Position numbers and translations under genes: made by a program. This document shows, piece after piece, positions 8,615 through 16,203 of a stretch of 51,172 nt of DNA. Position 1 is the stretch's first letter. Each line of letters opens with the position of its first letter. Under the pieces are notes generated by a model. It was not told where the DNA came from. It searched no databases and was given only the letters and a program-made list of their open reading frames with translations. Source of the stretch: Chitinophagales bacterium (lineage in GTDB: Bacteria; Bacteroidota; Bacteroidia; Chitinophagales; BACL12); NCBI GenBank assembly GCA_019694895.1, contig JAIBBA010000006.1:1-51172 (forward strand). The letters are read 5' to 3'.

Positions 8615-9423
8615 CGCAAACTGCCAATAATTTTTTTCTCCAGCGCAACATGATATAGTTGTTCAACAGCAGATTTGCCTTCAACTCCCAGGTCGACACT
8701 GAAATCGTTGACATATAATGCAATATGTTGTTGCATCACTTCAGGCGACATTTCCTGTGCATGGGCACAAACATAATCCTTCGACATTTCGGGATGTGCC
8801 AACGCATAGGCAACGCTTCTTTGTATGACGCGATTAACCTTTTCCTGAATTTCTATTGGAAGCTCACGACTTACGGCAATTCCACCTAATGGAATAGGCA
8901 TATGATATTTTGATTCCCACCATTCCCCTAAATCAACTATTTTTCGAAGTCCTTTTTGTTGATAGGTAAATCTGTTTTCATGTATGATCAAACCAATATC
9001 GATGCCGCCCATCAACAAGGATTGTTCTATGTCTGAAAATACCATCTCCTTCTTCGTTGCTGCTTCCGGAAATGCAAGTGTACATAGGAAGTTGGCAGTT
9101 GTAAGTCGACCCGGAATTCCTATCAAACAAAATTCAATTTTTGACTTTGGAATTTCATCTTTCGAAATCAATAATGGGCCGCAACCTCTTCCTAGTGCTG
9201 CTCCTGATGTAAGCAACTTATATTGGTGACTCACATAGGCAAAGGCATGAAAGCTCAATTTACTTACGTGATGTTTTTCTTCCAGTGCTTGTTGATTGAG
9301 TGATTCAACATCAGCAAGGTGGATGTCAAATGTGAGTCCTTCGGTGTCTATTCGCCCATGTGCAATAGCATCGAACATAAAGGTGTCGTTGGGACATGGG
9401 GAATATGCAAGCGATAATTTCAT
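8590..9423 (-). CDS. mqnD: 1,4-dihydroxy-6-naphthoate synthase (futalosine menaquinone pathway)
   Basis: 277 residues. It begins LSLAYSPCPNDTFMFDA, a signature of MqnD, and continues with the LSFHAFAYV and GAALGRGCGPLL segments characteristic of this periplasmic-binding-protein-like fold. The enzyme converts cyclic dehypoxanthine futalosine into 1,4-dihydroxy-6-naphthoate for menaquinone synthesis. It overlaps mqnB upstream by 4 bp (ATGA), so the pair is translationally coupled. Other futalosine genes (mqnA, mqnC, mqnE) are not in the window. Confidence 0.94.
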   Translation of the reverse strand: MKLSLAYSPCPNDTFMFDAIAHGRIDTEGLTFDIHLADVESLNQQALEEKHHVSKLSFHAFAYVSHQYKLLTSGAALGRGCGPLLISKDEIPKSKIEFCLIGIPGRLTTANFLCTLAFPEAATKKEMVFSDIEQSLLMGGIDIGLIIHENRFTYQQKGLRKIVDLGEWWESKYHMPIPLGGIAVSRELPIEIQEKVNRVIQRSVAYALAHPEMSKDYVCAHAQEMSPEVMQQHIALYVNDFSVDLGVEGKSAVEQLYHVALEKKIIGSLRYPLFVGE

Positions 9424-10103
9424 GTATGTATTGAAGGCAATGATTGTATTAAAAAAGTGTTGAGTTGTTCAACAGCAAGCGGAATATTCCAGTTCGCTTT
9501 ATTTCGTCTTTCAACATAATTTGAGACACTTCTGATCTGTATAGCCGGTGCATTCAATTTTCCGCAGACATAATAAAATCCTGCTCCTTCCATGCTTTCA
9601 GTTTGTGGATGAAGTCGATTTCTTATTTTCTCGATGTTTTGCTCATTTCCACCCCCGGTTTCTGAAGTGCTCCCTGAAACTTTGCGCAGTGTCTGAAAGT
9701 TACCTGAAAGTTTATCAGTGCACCACAATTTACCGTCAACAAAGGGTTTTTCATTGTGTGCTGTTAGTCCAAGGTCAAATACATCAATGAAGTCATCACC
9801 ATCCTCAGCTCCCAACTGAGCGAAGCAATCACTCTGAACGAGCACCACCTCTCCTTTGCTGAGACTAGGGTCAAATGCGCCGCAAATGCCTACTTGAATG
9901 GCGAGGTCGAACTTTTTCTTCATAAGCATTTCGGTCAGGTGAAACACGGTAGCAGCAGTTCCGACACCTGCAATTAAAATTTCGATATCCGGGAATCCCG
10001 GCACCACCAATTTGAAGGAATTTGACCCTGTGGAAGTCGTTGAACCCTTGTCAATCAAAGGTTTTAGCTCAAATTGAGTGGCTGCTGTAAGCAAGATGCT
10101 CAT
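9420..10103 (-). CDS. mqnB: Futalosine hydrolase
   Basis: 227 residues, nucleoside phosphorylase/hydrolase fold. Visible signatures are AATQFELKPL at the start, the substrate loop AGVGTAATVFHLTE, IQVGICGAFD and TESMEGAGFYYVC, the last holding the purine/ribose-binding Met-Glu pair of MTA/SAH-nucleosidase relatives. MqnB removes hypoxanthine from futalosine to give dehypoxanthine futalosine. It sits directly before mqnD with an ATGA overlap, which supports MqnB over an MTA nucleosidase. A near -7 box TACCTTCG (10108-10115) ends 4 nt before the ATG. Confidence 0.92.
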   Translation of the reverse strand: MSILLTAATQFELKPLIDKGSTTSTGSNSFKLVVPGFPDIEILIAGVGTAATVFHLTEMLMKKKFDLAIQVGICGAFDPSLSKGEVVLVQSDCFAQLGAEDGDDFIDVFDLGLTAHNEKPFVDGKLWCTDKLSGNFQTLRKVSGSTSETGGGNEQNIEKIRNRLHPQTESMEGAGFYYVCGKLNAPAIQIRSVSNYVERRNKANWNIPLAVEQLNTFLIQSLPSIHT

Positions 10104-10199
10104 ACTGCGAAGGTAAGCTGATTTCCTGTTTTCGTGGTTTTCAAGGCTCTGAAATCAATGGAAATTGCGAACTTTGCCGGGTTATTAGCACATATTACC

Positions 10200-10799
10200 A
10201 TGAAATATTACATTATACTTATCTGCATATCTTTTTCATTTGTTTCCCTTAAAGCACAAGGGCAGATGAAAGCGGATTCAATTTTCGAATTTAAGGATAG
10301 TCGTGATGGCAAAACTTATTCAGCCTTCACCATCAATGGTGTTGCCTGGATGAGCGAAAATCTGCGTTACAATTCGAAAGGCAGTTGGTGCTACGAATCT
10401 GACGGCAAATCTTGTAAGGAATTTGGACGCTTATACAATTGGAATGATGCAATACTTGTTTGTCCCAACGGATGGCACTTGCCAAACAGGGCTGAATGGG
10501 ATTCTCTTATCGTATGGACAGGTGGAGAGTTAAAAGCCGGTCATAATTTAGCATATAACGACAGTCTTCCCTTCAATATCGTTTTTGGCTATCCGCCGAA
10601 TGTAAACGGACGATATTCCGGTGGCGGCATACAGGCGAGTTTCTGGTCGGCCGACGAATATAACTCCTCCACTGCATGGGTGTATTATTTTTTGAAGGAA
10701 AAATTGCCGCTTACCTTCAGCAATTACTTCTCTAAAAACTATGGCATGATGTGTCGATGCGTTAAAACCATAGCGGATTCTTCTTCAGAAACTAATTAA
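10200..10799 (+). CDS. Exported FISUMP-domain protein
   Basis: 199 residues from the ATG at 10200, which gives a clean signal peptide (MKYYIILICISF ... SLKAQ); an upstream GTG at 10134 would add 22 residues that do not look like a signal peptide. The mature part is a Fibrobacter succinogenes major paralogous (FISUMP) domain: DGKTYSAFTINGVAWMSENL, LYNWNDAILVCPNGWHLP, EWDSLIVWTGG, FWSADE and MMCRCVKT, with the conserved cysteines. The role of FISUMP domains is unknown beyond surface location. A one-mismatch -7 box (GAACTTTG, 10169-10176) lies 23 nt upstream. Confidence 0.85.
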   Translation: MKYYIILICISFSFVSLKAQGQMKADSIFEFKDSRDGKTYSAFTINGVAWMSENLRYNSKGSWCYESDGKSCKEFGRLYNWNDAILVCPNGWHLPNRAEWDSLIVWTGGELKAGHNLAYNDSLPFNIVFGYPPNVNGRYSGGGIQASFWSADEYNSSTAWVYYFLKEKLPLTFSNYFSKNYGMMCRCVKTIADSSSETN

Positions 10800-10829
10800 T
10801 TATTGTTTTTATCTGTTGACAAATATCAG

Positions 10830-10847
10830 ATATCACAATAGTGATAT
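10830..10847. promoter_or_regulatory. Palindrome upstream of kelch-like gene, possible operator
   Basis: ATATCAC-AATA-GTGATAT is a perfect 7-bp inverted repeat in the 126-bp gap between two plus-strand genes. It lacks a T-run, so it is not an obvious terminator. It could be a protein-binding site; this is inference. Confidence 0.35.
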
Positions 10848-10925
10848 GTGTTTACTATGTGATTGACAGAGGTCATACTACTTACGCAAAGTTTAGGTGA
10901 CTTTTGATTAGCTAAACTATGAGTT

Positions 10926-12386
10926 ATGAAAAAGATGACAGGATTTCTCCTCGGATTTCTGGTATGGAGTTTAGGAGTATTTGCTCAAACAAGTGGTGGT
11001 TTGTTTTCCTACGGACCTGACATGAATTCTACACGCATTTTCCCTTACGTTTCACAAAAGCCTGATGGAGATGTCATGGTTTTTGGCGGCAGGTCAAACG
11101 GATTTATAAGTTCTGCATATGCCGATTTATATAGCATAGAAACCAATACATTCACTAATCTTAATATGTTATATACGCATGATAATACGGTCATGGTGAA
11201 ATTGAATGATGGTCGTGTATTGCTGGCAGGTGGCGGTTTTGATTATGGGGTGCCTGCGCATCAGTATGCAGAAATTTACAATCCTAATGATAATTCTTTT
11301 ACTGCAGCTGGAACTATGGCTTATGCACGAATGCAAGGTTCAGGAGCATTGCTTACTGATGGCAAAGTGTTGATCGTAGGTGGTTGGTATAGTCCGGAGG
11401 CTGCTGCCAACGCAGAGTTGTATGACCCTGTATTAATGACCTCATCATATGCCGGTGGGTTACTTAACCCTCGATCCAATGCATTGGTTTTGCCTTGCAA
11501 TGATGGTGGAGCGCTTGTAATTGGAGGGTATCCAACTTATGGCGGCACAACATTTAATGCCGTAGAATATTATAATCGGGAGACAAGTTCATTCGAATTA
11601 TTTTCTGATGAAATTATTTCCGGAGAAACCGGCTGGACTACTACGCTTGATCCTTTCTACAGGAAAACAACAGATATGTATATCTTGGAAAATGGAAAGT
11701 ATTTGTTGATGCTCTATAGAAGTGTTCCAACATTGGAATACACTTTGGCACTGTTTGACCCTGAAAATAAATCTTTTGAGAAAGTGAATACAGATTACCC
11801 ACTAATGGGTGCGTACAGCGATGGTGGAATTATTGATTATGCGTTGAATAAAGAAGAGTCATTGGTATATATGCTGGGTGTGGATAATGAATCAGGCAGT
11901 ACCGGATATTGCATAGTGACAACAGATTTATCAACAGGAAAAACTTATCAACCTGATGAATCCTATACCATGCCTTCCGGCGAATATTTAATATTCACCA
12001 CACTTTCCTATATCCCTGAAACCGGAATGTTACTTGCTCCGGGTGTTTCAACTTCAAATACCGATTATTTTAATGCTACAGCTAAGAGTTTTCTTATTGA
12101 GCCTGAATTAAAAGTTGATATTCCTATACAAGAAGATCTTATTGTTTTACAAGTATATCCAAATCCGGTTAAAGACATGCTGATGCTCATACTTCCTTCA
12201 AATATCGGAGGTCAGGCAATAGTGGATATCTGTGATATGCGTGGACAAATATTATACAGAACAAATGCCTTCGGAGGAGAAAAATTAGTAATACCTGTTA
12301 ATTACCTGCCAACCGGAAATTATTTCCTGCGAGTAAGAAATGGAAATTGTAACCTATCGGCAAGTTTTATACGGGCGGGAAATTAA
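10926..12386 (+). CDS. T9SS-secreted kelch-repeat-like beta-propeller protein
   Basis: 486 residues. The signal peptide ends LGVFAQ. Kelch-type blades are visible: DGDVMVFGGRS, DGRVLLAGGGFDYG, AEIYNP, DGKVLIVGGW and AELYDP, with the double glycine and following Tyr/Trp spaced ~50 residues apart, as in galactose-oxidase-type propellers. The last ~80 residues are a T9SS type-A sorting domain (VYPNPVKDMLMLI ... LPTGNYFLRVRNG). No galactose-oxidase copper ligand set was evident, so a binding rather than catalytic role is more likely. It stands alone and is followed by a bidirectional terminator. Confidence 0.85.
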   Translation: MKKMTGFLLGFLVWSLGVFAQTSGGLFSYGPDMNSTRIFPYVSQKPDGDVMVFGGRSNGFISSAYADLYSIETNTFTNLNMLYTHDNTVMVKLNDGRVLLAGGGFDYGVPAHQYAEIYNPNDNSFTAAGTMAYARMQGSGALLTDGKVLIVGGWYSPEAAANAELYDPVLMTSSYAGGLLNPRSNALVLPCNDGGALVIGGYPTYGGTTFNAVEYYNRETSSFELFSDEIISGETGWTTTLDPFYRKTTDMYILENGKYLLMLYRSVPTLEYTLALFDPENKSFEKVNTDYPLMGAYSDGGIIDYALNKEESLVYMLGVDNESGSTGYCIVTTDLSTGKTYQPDESYTMPSGEYLIFTTLSYIPETGMLLAPGVSTSNTDYFNATAKSFLIEPELKVDIPIQEDLIVLQVYPNPVKDMLMLILPSNIGGQAIVDICDMRGQILYRTNAFGGEKLVIPVNYLPTGNYFLRVRNGNCNLSASFIRAGN

Positions 12387-12473
12387 TGTTTTGATGTATA
12401 GAGGCACTTTTATTCGCTAGCTGCACACAGCGAGGAGAATTGCGTTCTTCATTTGACTGAGAAGTCAACAAAC

Positions 12474-12510
12474 AAAAAAACCGACGTTATTGAAAACGCC
12501 GGTTTTTTTT
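12474..12510. terminator. Bidirectional terminator between kelch-like gene and tRNA-Cys
   Basis: AACCGACGTT pairs with AACGCCGGTT (one A.C mismatch) around a short loop. Seven A precede and eight T follow the stem, so it works for both the plus-strand gene and the minus-strand tRNA. Confidence 0.85.
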
Positions 12511-12511
12511 G

Positions 12512-12582
12512 AGGTCGGAAGCGGATTCGAACCGCTGTAAAAGCTTTTGCAGAGCCTTGCCTAGCCACTCGGCCATCCGACC
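12512..12582 (-). tRNA. tRNA-Cys (GCA)
   Basis: On the minus strand the 7-bp acceptor stem is GGTCGGA/TCCGACC, the T arm is AGCGG-TTCGAAT-CCGCT, the anticodon loop CTGCAAA carries GCA, and the discriminator base is T, as expected for tRNA-Cys. The 3' CCA is not encoded (the next bases read CAA). A perfect -7 box lies 8 nt upstream of the 5' end. Confidence 0.96.
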
Positions 12583-12590
12583 ATGAGCGG

Positions 12591-12598
12591 CAAAATTA
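12591..12598 (-). promoter_or_regulatory. Bacteroidota -7 box TAATTTTG for tRNA-Cys
   Basis: Plus strand CAAAATTA. It ends 8 nt before the tRNA 5' end, so the primary transcript should have only a few extra 5' bases. Confidence 0.7.
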
Positions 12599-12635
12599 CA
12601 CAGAAAATTGAGATTCCATAATGATTGAACCCCTT

Positions 12636-12983
12636 TCAACCCTCCATTTCAACAGAAACACTATGCATGTCGCCACCTACAGGAGGATTGAGTTTGGCAA
12701 CCCGCACACGAACAACATTAATATCAAAATTCAGTTCCCTGATGCGCTTTATAATTTCCTGCACTGCCGTTTCCAACAATAAATAGCGCTCGGCCATCAC
12801 ACCCTCAGCAATGCGGTAAACGCGCACGTAATCCAGTGTATCCTCCAATTGATCATGCGTGCTGGTTATCTTTTCACTGGTAATGGTAATATCTACTAAA
12901 AAATCATTCCCGTGCGCCTGCTCATCGGCATAAACGCCAATAAATGAGCGAAACCGCATACCCTCCAATTTAATGCTTGCCAT
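12636..12983 (-). CDS. folB: Dihydroneopterin aldolase
   Basis: 115 residues, normal for FolB. It opens IKLEGMRFRSFIGVYADEQ, where the Glu/Tyr-containing segment matches the pterin-binding start of the family, and includes TLDYVRVYRIAEGVM and LETAVQEII, the conserved catalytic and packing segments. It ends with LNPPVGGDMHSVSVEME; the P-x-GG-x turn is typical. The enzyme splits 7,8-dihydroneopterin to 6-hydroxymethyl-7,8-dihydropterin in folate synthesis. It is transcribed toward tRNA-Cys and is not in an operon with other fol genes here. Confidence 0.93.
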   Translation of the reverse strand: MASIKLEGMRFRSFIGVYADEQAHGNDFLVDITITSEKITSTHDQLEDTLDYVRVYRIAEGVMAERYLLLETAVQEIIKRIRELNFDINVVRVRVAKLNPPVGGDMHSVSVEMEG

Positions 12984-13049
12984 CCTGTAAAAGTAGTCAT
13001 TTGCAATCTTTCAAGCCCCCCATGAATATTGTGTATGCAGCCAAATCCG

Positions 13050-13057
13050 TAACTTTG
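13050..13057 (+). promoter_or_regulatory. Bacteroidota -7 box TAACTTTG for acyl-CoA dehydrogenase
   Basis: Exact match 16 nt before the ATG at 13074. A TTG (13029-13031) lies 18 nt further upstream, a plausible -33 element. Confidence 0.68.
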
Positions 13058-13073
13058 CGGAAATTTTCACTTT

Positions 13074-14252
13074 ATGCCCAATGATCTTTTTGAAGGAGTG
13101 GATTATTACCAACTCGATGATTTGCTGACTACCGAACATAAACTCATTCGCGATACTGTTCGGGAATATGTAAAAAAAGAAGTATCACCCATCATTGAAG
13201 AATACGCTCAACGTGCCGAAACACCTAAGCATCTGATCAAAGGCCTTGCCGAGATAGGCGCATTTGGTCCCACAATTCCTGAGGAATACGGCGGCGGCGG
13301 TCTCGATAACATTTCCTACGGATTGATCATGCAAGAGATAGAGCGTGGCGACAGCGGTCTGCGCTCCTTAGTAAGCGTTCAGGGAAGCCTGGTGATGTAT
13401 CCTATCTACACCTTCGGATCTGAAGAGCAAAGGCGCAAATACCTCCCTAAATTGGGTAGCGGTGAAATGATAGGATGTTTTGGACTTACAGAGCCGGATC
13501 ATGGATCTAACCCCGGCGGCATGATCACCAATATCAAGGATATGGGTGACCATTATCTGCTCAATGGCGCTAAAATGTGGATTTCAAATGCGCCGTTTGC
13601 TGATATCGCCGTTGTTTGGGCTAAGGATGAAACAGGTAAGATCAGAGGACTTGTGGTTGAACGAGGCATGGAAGGATTTACAACGCCGGAAACTCACGGA
13701 AAATGGAGTTTGCGTGCATCTGCTACAGGCGAATTGGTGTTCGATAACGTGCGTGTACCAAAAGAAAATATTTTCCCTGAAATTAAAGGATTGAAGGGTC
13801 CATTGATGTGTTTGTCTACTGCCCGCTATGGCATCAGCTGGGGTGTAATTGGTGCGGCTATGGATTGCTATGATACAGCATTGCGCTACAGCAAACAACG
13901 CGTGCAGTTCGGCAAACCTATCGGTGGATTTCAATTGACACAAAAGAAATTGGCTGAAATGGTTACCGAGATCACTAAAGCACAATTACTTGCATGGCGA
14001 TTAGGTGTGCTCAAAAATGAAGGAAAAGCTACACCTGAACAAATATCTATGGCTAAGCGCAATAATGTGAAAATGGCTATCGATATCGCGCGTGAAGCAC
14101 GACAAATATTAGGAGGAATGGGTATCACCGGCGAATATTCAATTATGCGTCACATGATGAATCTTGAGTCTGTAATTACATATGAAGGAACACATGATAT
14201 TCACCTGCTCATTACCGGCGCACATGTTACCGGTCTCGATGCATTCAAATAA
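13074..14252 (+). CDS. gcdH: Acyl-CoA dehydrogenase, glutaryl-CoA dehydrogenase type
   Basis: 392 residues. The FAD/acyl-CoA signatures are GCFGLTEPDHGSNP and AREARQILGGMGITGEY, and the catalytic base is Glu371 in ITYEGTHDIH. The segment RGDSGLRSLVSVQGSLVMYPIY, with Arg97, matches the glutaryl-CoA dehydrogenase subgroup, whose Arg binds the distal carboxylate. GCDH oxidises and decarboxylates glutaryl-CoA to crotonyl-CoA in lysine and tryptophan breakdown. Other parts of such a route (LKR-like enzyme, hydratase family, hydroxyacyl-CoA dehydrogenase) lie elsewhere in the window but not in one operon. A terminator follows. The family is certain; substrate specificity is inferred from these subgroup residues. 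Confidence 0.88.
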   Translation: MPNDLFEGVDYYQLDDLLTTEHKLIRDTVREYVKKEVSPIIEEYAQRAETPKHLIKGLAEIGAFGPTIPEEYGGGGLDNISYGLIMQEIERGDSGLRSLVSVQGSLVMYPIYTFGSEEQRRKYLPKLGSGEMIGCFGLTEPDHGSNPGGMITNIKDMGDHYLLNGAKMWISNAPFADIAVVWAKDETGKIRGLVVERGMEGFTTPETHGKWSLRASATGELVFDNVRVPKENIFPEIKGLKGPLMCLSTARYGISWGVIGAAMDCYDTALRYSKQRVQFGKPIGGFQLTQKKLAEMVTEITKAQLLAWRLGVLKNEGKATPEQISMAKRNNVKMAIDIAREARQILGGMGITGEYSIMRHMMNLESVITYEGTHDIHLLITGAHVTGLDAFK

Positions 14253-14300
14253 AACAATTAATATTTCGCACCTGCGTATTTCATTTAGTTAAAATCTTGC

Positions 14301-14336
14301 AAAGCACACTTATCATTATGATTTGTGCGCTTTTTT
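14301..14336 (+). terminator. Rho-independent terminator after acyl-CoA dehydrogenase
   Basis: AAAGCACAC ... GTGCGCTTT forms a stem with an A.C mismatch, extended inside by ATCAT/ATGAT, followed by a run of T. It overlaps the TTG at 14323, which argues against that codon as the start of the next gene. Confidence 0.75.
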
Positions 14337-14352
14337 GTCGATATTCACCGAT

Positions 14353-15318
14353 ATGCATCCATTCTTAGCGAAATTGCTTGCTGACAAAGCCAAGAAAGAA
14401 AAGAAAAGTGAAGTATTATCCAATTATATTCTTGCACGTGAATTTGCGAAATTCAGATTGCGCGTACGTCGAATCGTCGCTGCAGTAGCATTGCTTGCTT
14501 TCGGGGTGAGTGCGGCAGCTTTCGGGTTACTCGGATTTTTATTACCAAATCATTTTGTAGATGGCGGAGCTGTTGGCGTAGCGATGTTAAGTGCCCAGGT
14601 TTCAGGACTTGATTTTTCAGTATTGTTGGTGGTGATAAGCATTCCATTTATCATATTAGGTTATCGAACTATTGGATTGCAGTTTGCTATCCGTGCCTCC
14701 ATCGGAATCGTGGCATTGGCATTAGCAGTTGAATTTATTGACATACCTATTATTACCGAAGATAAACTGCTCGTAGCTGTTTTCGGTGGATTTTTTCTCG
14801 GCCTAGGTACGGGAATGACCATGCGGGCAGGAGGTGTTATCGATGGCACTGAAATTATGGCACTTCAACTCAGCAAGAAATTGGGCGTAACTGTTGGCGA
14901 TGTAATCCTGATTATTAATATTATTATTTTTTCTATTGCAGCCTGGTTACTTTCACTCGAAATAGCATTGTATTCAACTCTTACCTATCTCGCAGCCGGA
15001 CGTACGGTTGATTTTATACTCGAAGGTATAGAAGAATATACGGGAGTGACAATTATTTCGCCAAAATCGGAAGACATCAGATTGATGATCACAGAAAAAT
15101 TACGTCGCGGGGTTACTATCTATAAAGGAAAACGTGGTTTCGGATCGCATGGGCATCGACAAGCAGAAATTGATATTGTATATACTGTGATTACTCGGTT
15201 GGAAATAAACAGATTAAGTGCTGAAATCGAGCAAATTGATCCGGAGGCATTTATTGTAATGCAAAGTGTGAAGGATACCCGCGGTGGCATGATCAAGAAA
15301 CGGGCGCACAAACATTAG
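14353..15318 (+). CDS. YitT family membrane protein (DUF161 + DUF2179)
   Basis: 321 residues from the ATG at 14353; an in-frame TTG at 14323 lies inside the preceding terminator and is rejected. About five hydrophobic segments occupy residues ~40-210 (for example ISIPFIILGYRTIGLQF and VFGGFFLGLGTGMTMRAGG), with the family motif GTEIMALQLSKKLG between them. The C-terminal ~90 residues form the soluble DUF2179 domain, recognisable by VTIISPKSEDIRLMITEKL, RGVTIYKGKRGFGS and IDPEAFIVMQSVKDTRGG. Members are inner-membrane proteins of unclear function, possibly transporters. An unusually polar, lysine-rich N-terminus (DKAKKEKKSEV) precedes the first membrane segment. Confidence 0.88.
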   Translation: MHPFLAKLLADKAKKEKKSEVLSNYILAREFAKFRLRVRRIVAAVALLAFGVSAAAFGLLGFLLPNHFVDGGAVGVAMLSAQVSGLDFSVLLVVISIPFIILGYRTIGLQFAIRASIGIVALALAVEFIDIPIITEDKLLVAVFGGFFLGLGTGMTMRAGGVIDGTEIMALQLSKKLGVTVGDVILIINIIIFSIAAWLLSLEIALYSTLTYLAAGRTVDFILEGIEEYTGVTIISPKSEDIRLMITEKLRRGVTIYKGKRGFGSHGHRQAEIDIVYTVITRLEINRLSAEIEQIDPEAFIVMQSVKDTRGGMIKKRAHKH

Positions 15319-15390
15319 TACCTGATCACTGATTGATACTTGTCACCAATCATGGTAATTTCAGGCACAAATCACCGTTTCTCCCGGCAA

Positions 15391-15398
15391 TACCTTTG
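15391..15398 (+). promoter_or_regulatory. Bacteroidota -7 box TACCTTTG for DUF2202 gene
   Basis: Exact match 21 nt before the ATG at 15420. Confidence 0.6.
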
Positions 15399-15419
15399 TC
15401 TTGTATTAAAAGATGATGT

Positions 15420-16001
15420 ATGCGACAAATTATAGTAATCGCATTGCTACTGCTTACGCTGAGCAGTCGTGCGCAGGTCATGGTTGATATCCCAACAATG
15501 ATGCAAGAGGAGCAACTCGCCAGAGATGTTTATCAATTAGCGAATGAAAAATACCAAATGCATGTGTTCGAATGCAAGATAAATGCTGAAACAAACCATT
15601 GGACCATGCTGCGGAGTTATTCTGAAACTCCAAATCTGGAAATGCCGGCTTACGGTAGCTTGAGTGACTCAATCTTCAAAGCTGCCTTTTCAGATTATCA
15701 GACTATGGTTACCACAAGTGCCACAGAGGCATTAAAGGCAGGTGCTATGATAGAGGAAACTGATATTTTCGTTCTGGAAGTGAATAGAATTAAAGCCGAA
15801 GACGAACAGTTGAAAGCTTTGCACGACAACCTTATCACTGCTTCAGAGCAGCATCTGAGCAGTTTTCTTACAGCACTGAAGGCCGATGGCGTCACTTATA
15901 CACCAAGCCTGCTATCGGAAGAACGCATTCAGCGACTGATGAACGAGGGCAATTGTAAGCCGGGAGCTGCCTGCAAAGGCAATTCCTCCTGTTCGCACTA
16001 A
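15420..16001 (+). CDS. Exported DUF2202 (ferritin-like) protein with Cys-rich tail
   Basis: 193 residues. A signal peptide ends SSRAQ. The body matches the DUF2202 ferritin-like helical domain: MQEEQLARDVYQLANEKY, then ETNHWTML (an E-x2-H metal-ligand-like pair), LKAGAMIEETDIFVLE and LITASEQHLSSFLTAL (a second E-x2-H). The paired Glu/His motifs in two helical hairpins suggest a di-iron or similar metal site, but the metal and reaction are unknown for this family. The tail NCKPGAACKGNSSCSH has three cysteines and a terminal His, which could add a metal or disulfide site. The gene is monocistronic behind a perfect -7 box. Confidence 0.85.
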   Translation: MRQIIVIALLLLTLSSRAQVMVDIPTMMQEEQLARDVYQLANEKYQMHVFECKINAETNHWTMLRSYSETPNLEMPAYGSLSDSIFKAAFSDYQTMVTTSATEALKAGAMIEETDIFVLEVNRIKAEDEQLKALHDNLITASEQHLSSFLTALKADGVTYTPSLLSEERIQRLMNEGNCKPGAACKGNSSCSH

Positions 16002-16143
16002 TCGCAATGTGGATAATTGGTGGGAAAATTCTTTTTATTGTTGTAAATTACAATGAAATCAGGCTTTTCATACGTTGTTAAATAACGTTTGGATGTGCAT
16101 TTATTTTTCCTGAAAATTGTTGTGTTACAAGCGGTAGGGTGAC

Positions 16144-16151
16144 TACTTTTG
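16144..16151 (+). promoter_or_regulatory. Bacteroidota promoter for dnaB (TTG ... TACTTTTG)
   Basis: Exact -7 box with a TTG at 16120-16122, 21 nt upstream. The leader to the dnaB ATG is about 50 nt, longer than for most genes here. The rest of the 202-bp gap (16002-16203) shows no gene. Confidence 0.65.
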
Positions 16152-16203
16152 GCACCCCGCTGACAGCAACAAACCGACACCAACCACTCAGCGAACGTGA
16201 ACT

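Noticed and set aside
14323-14352. TTG start for the YitT gene
   Set aside because: It lies inside the preceding terminator hairpin; the ATG at 14353 gives a normal protein.
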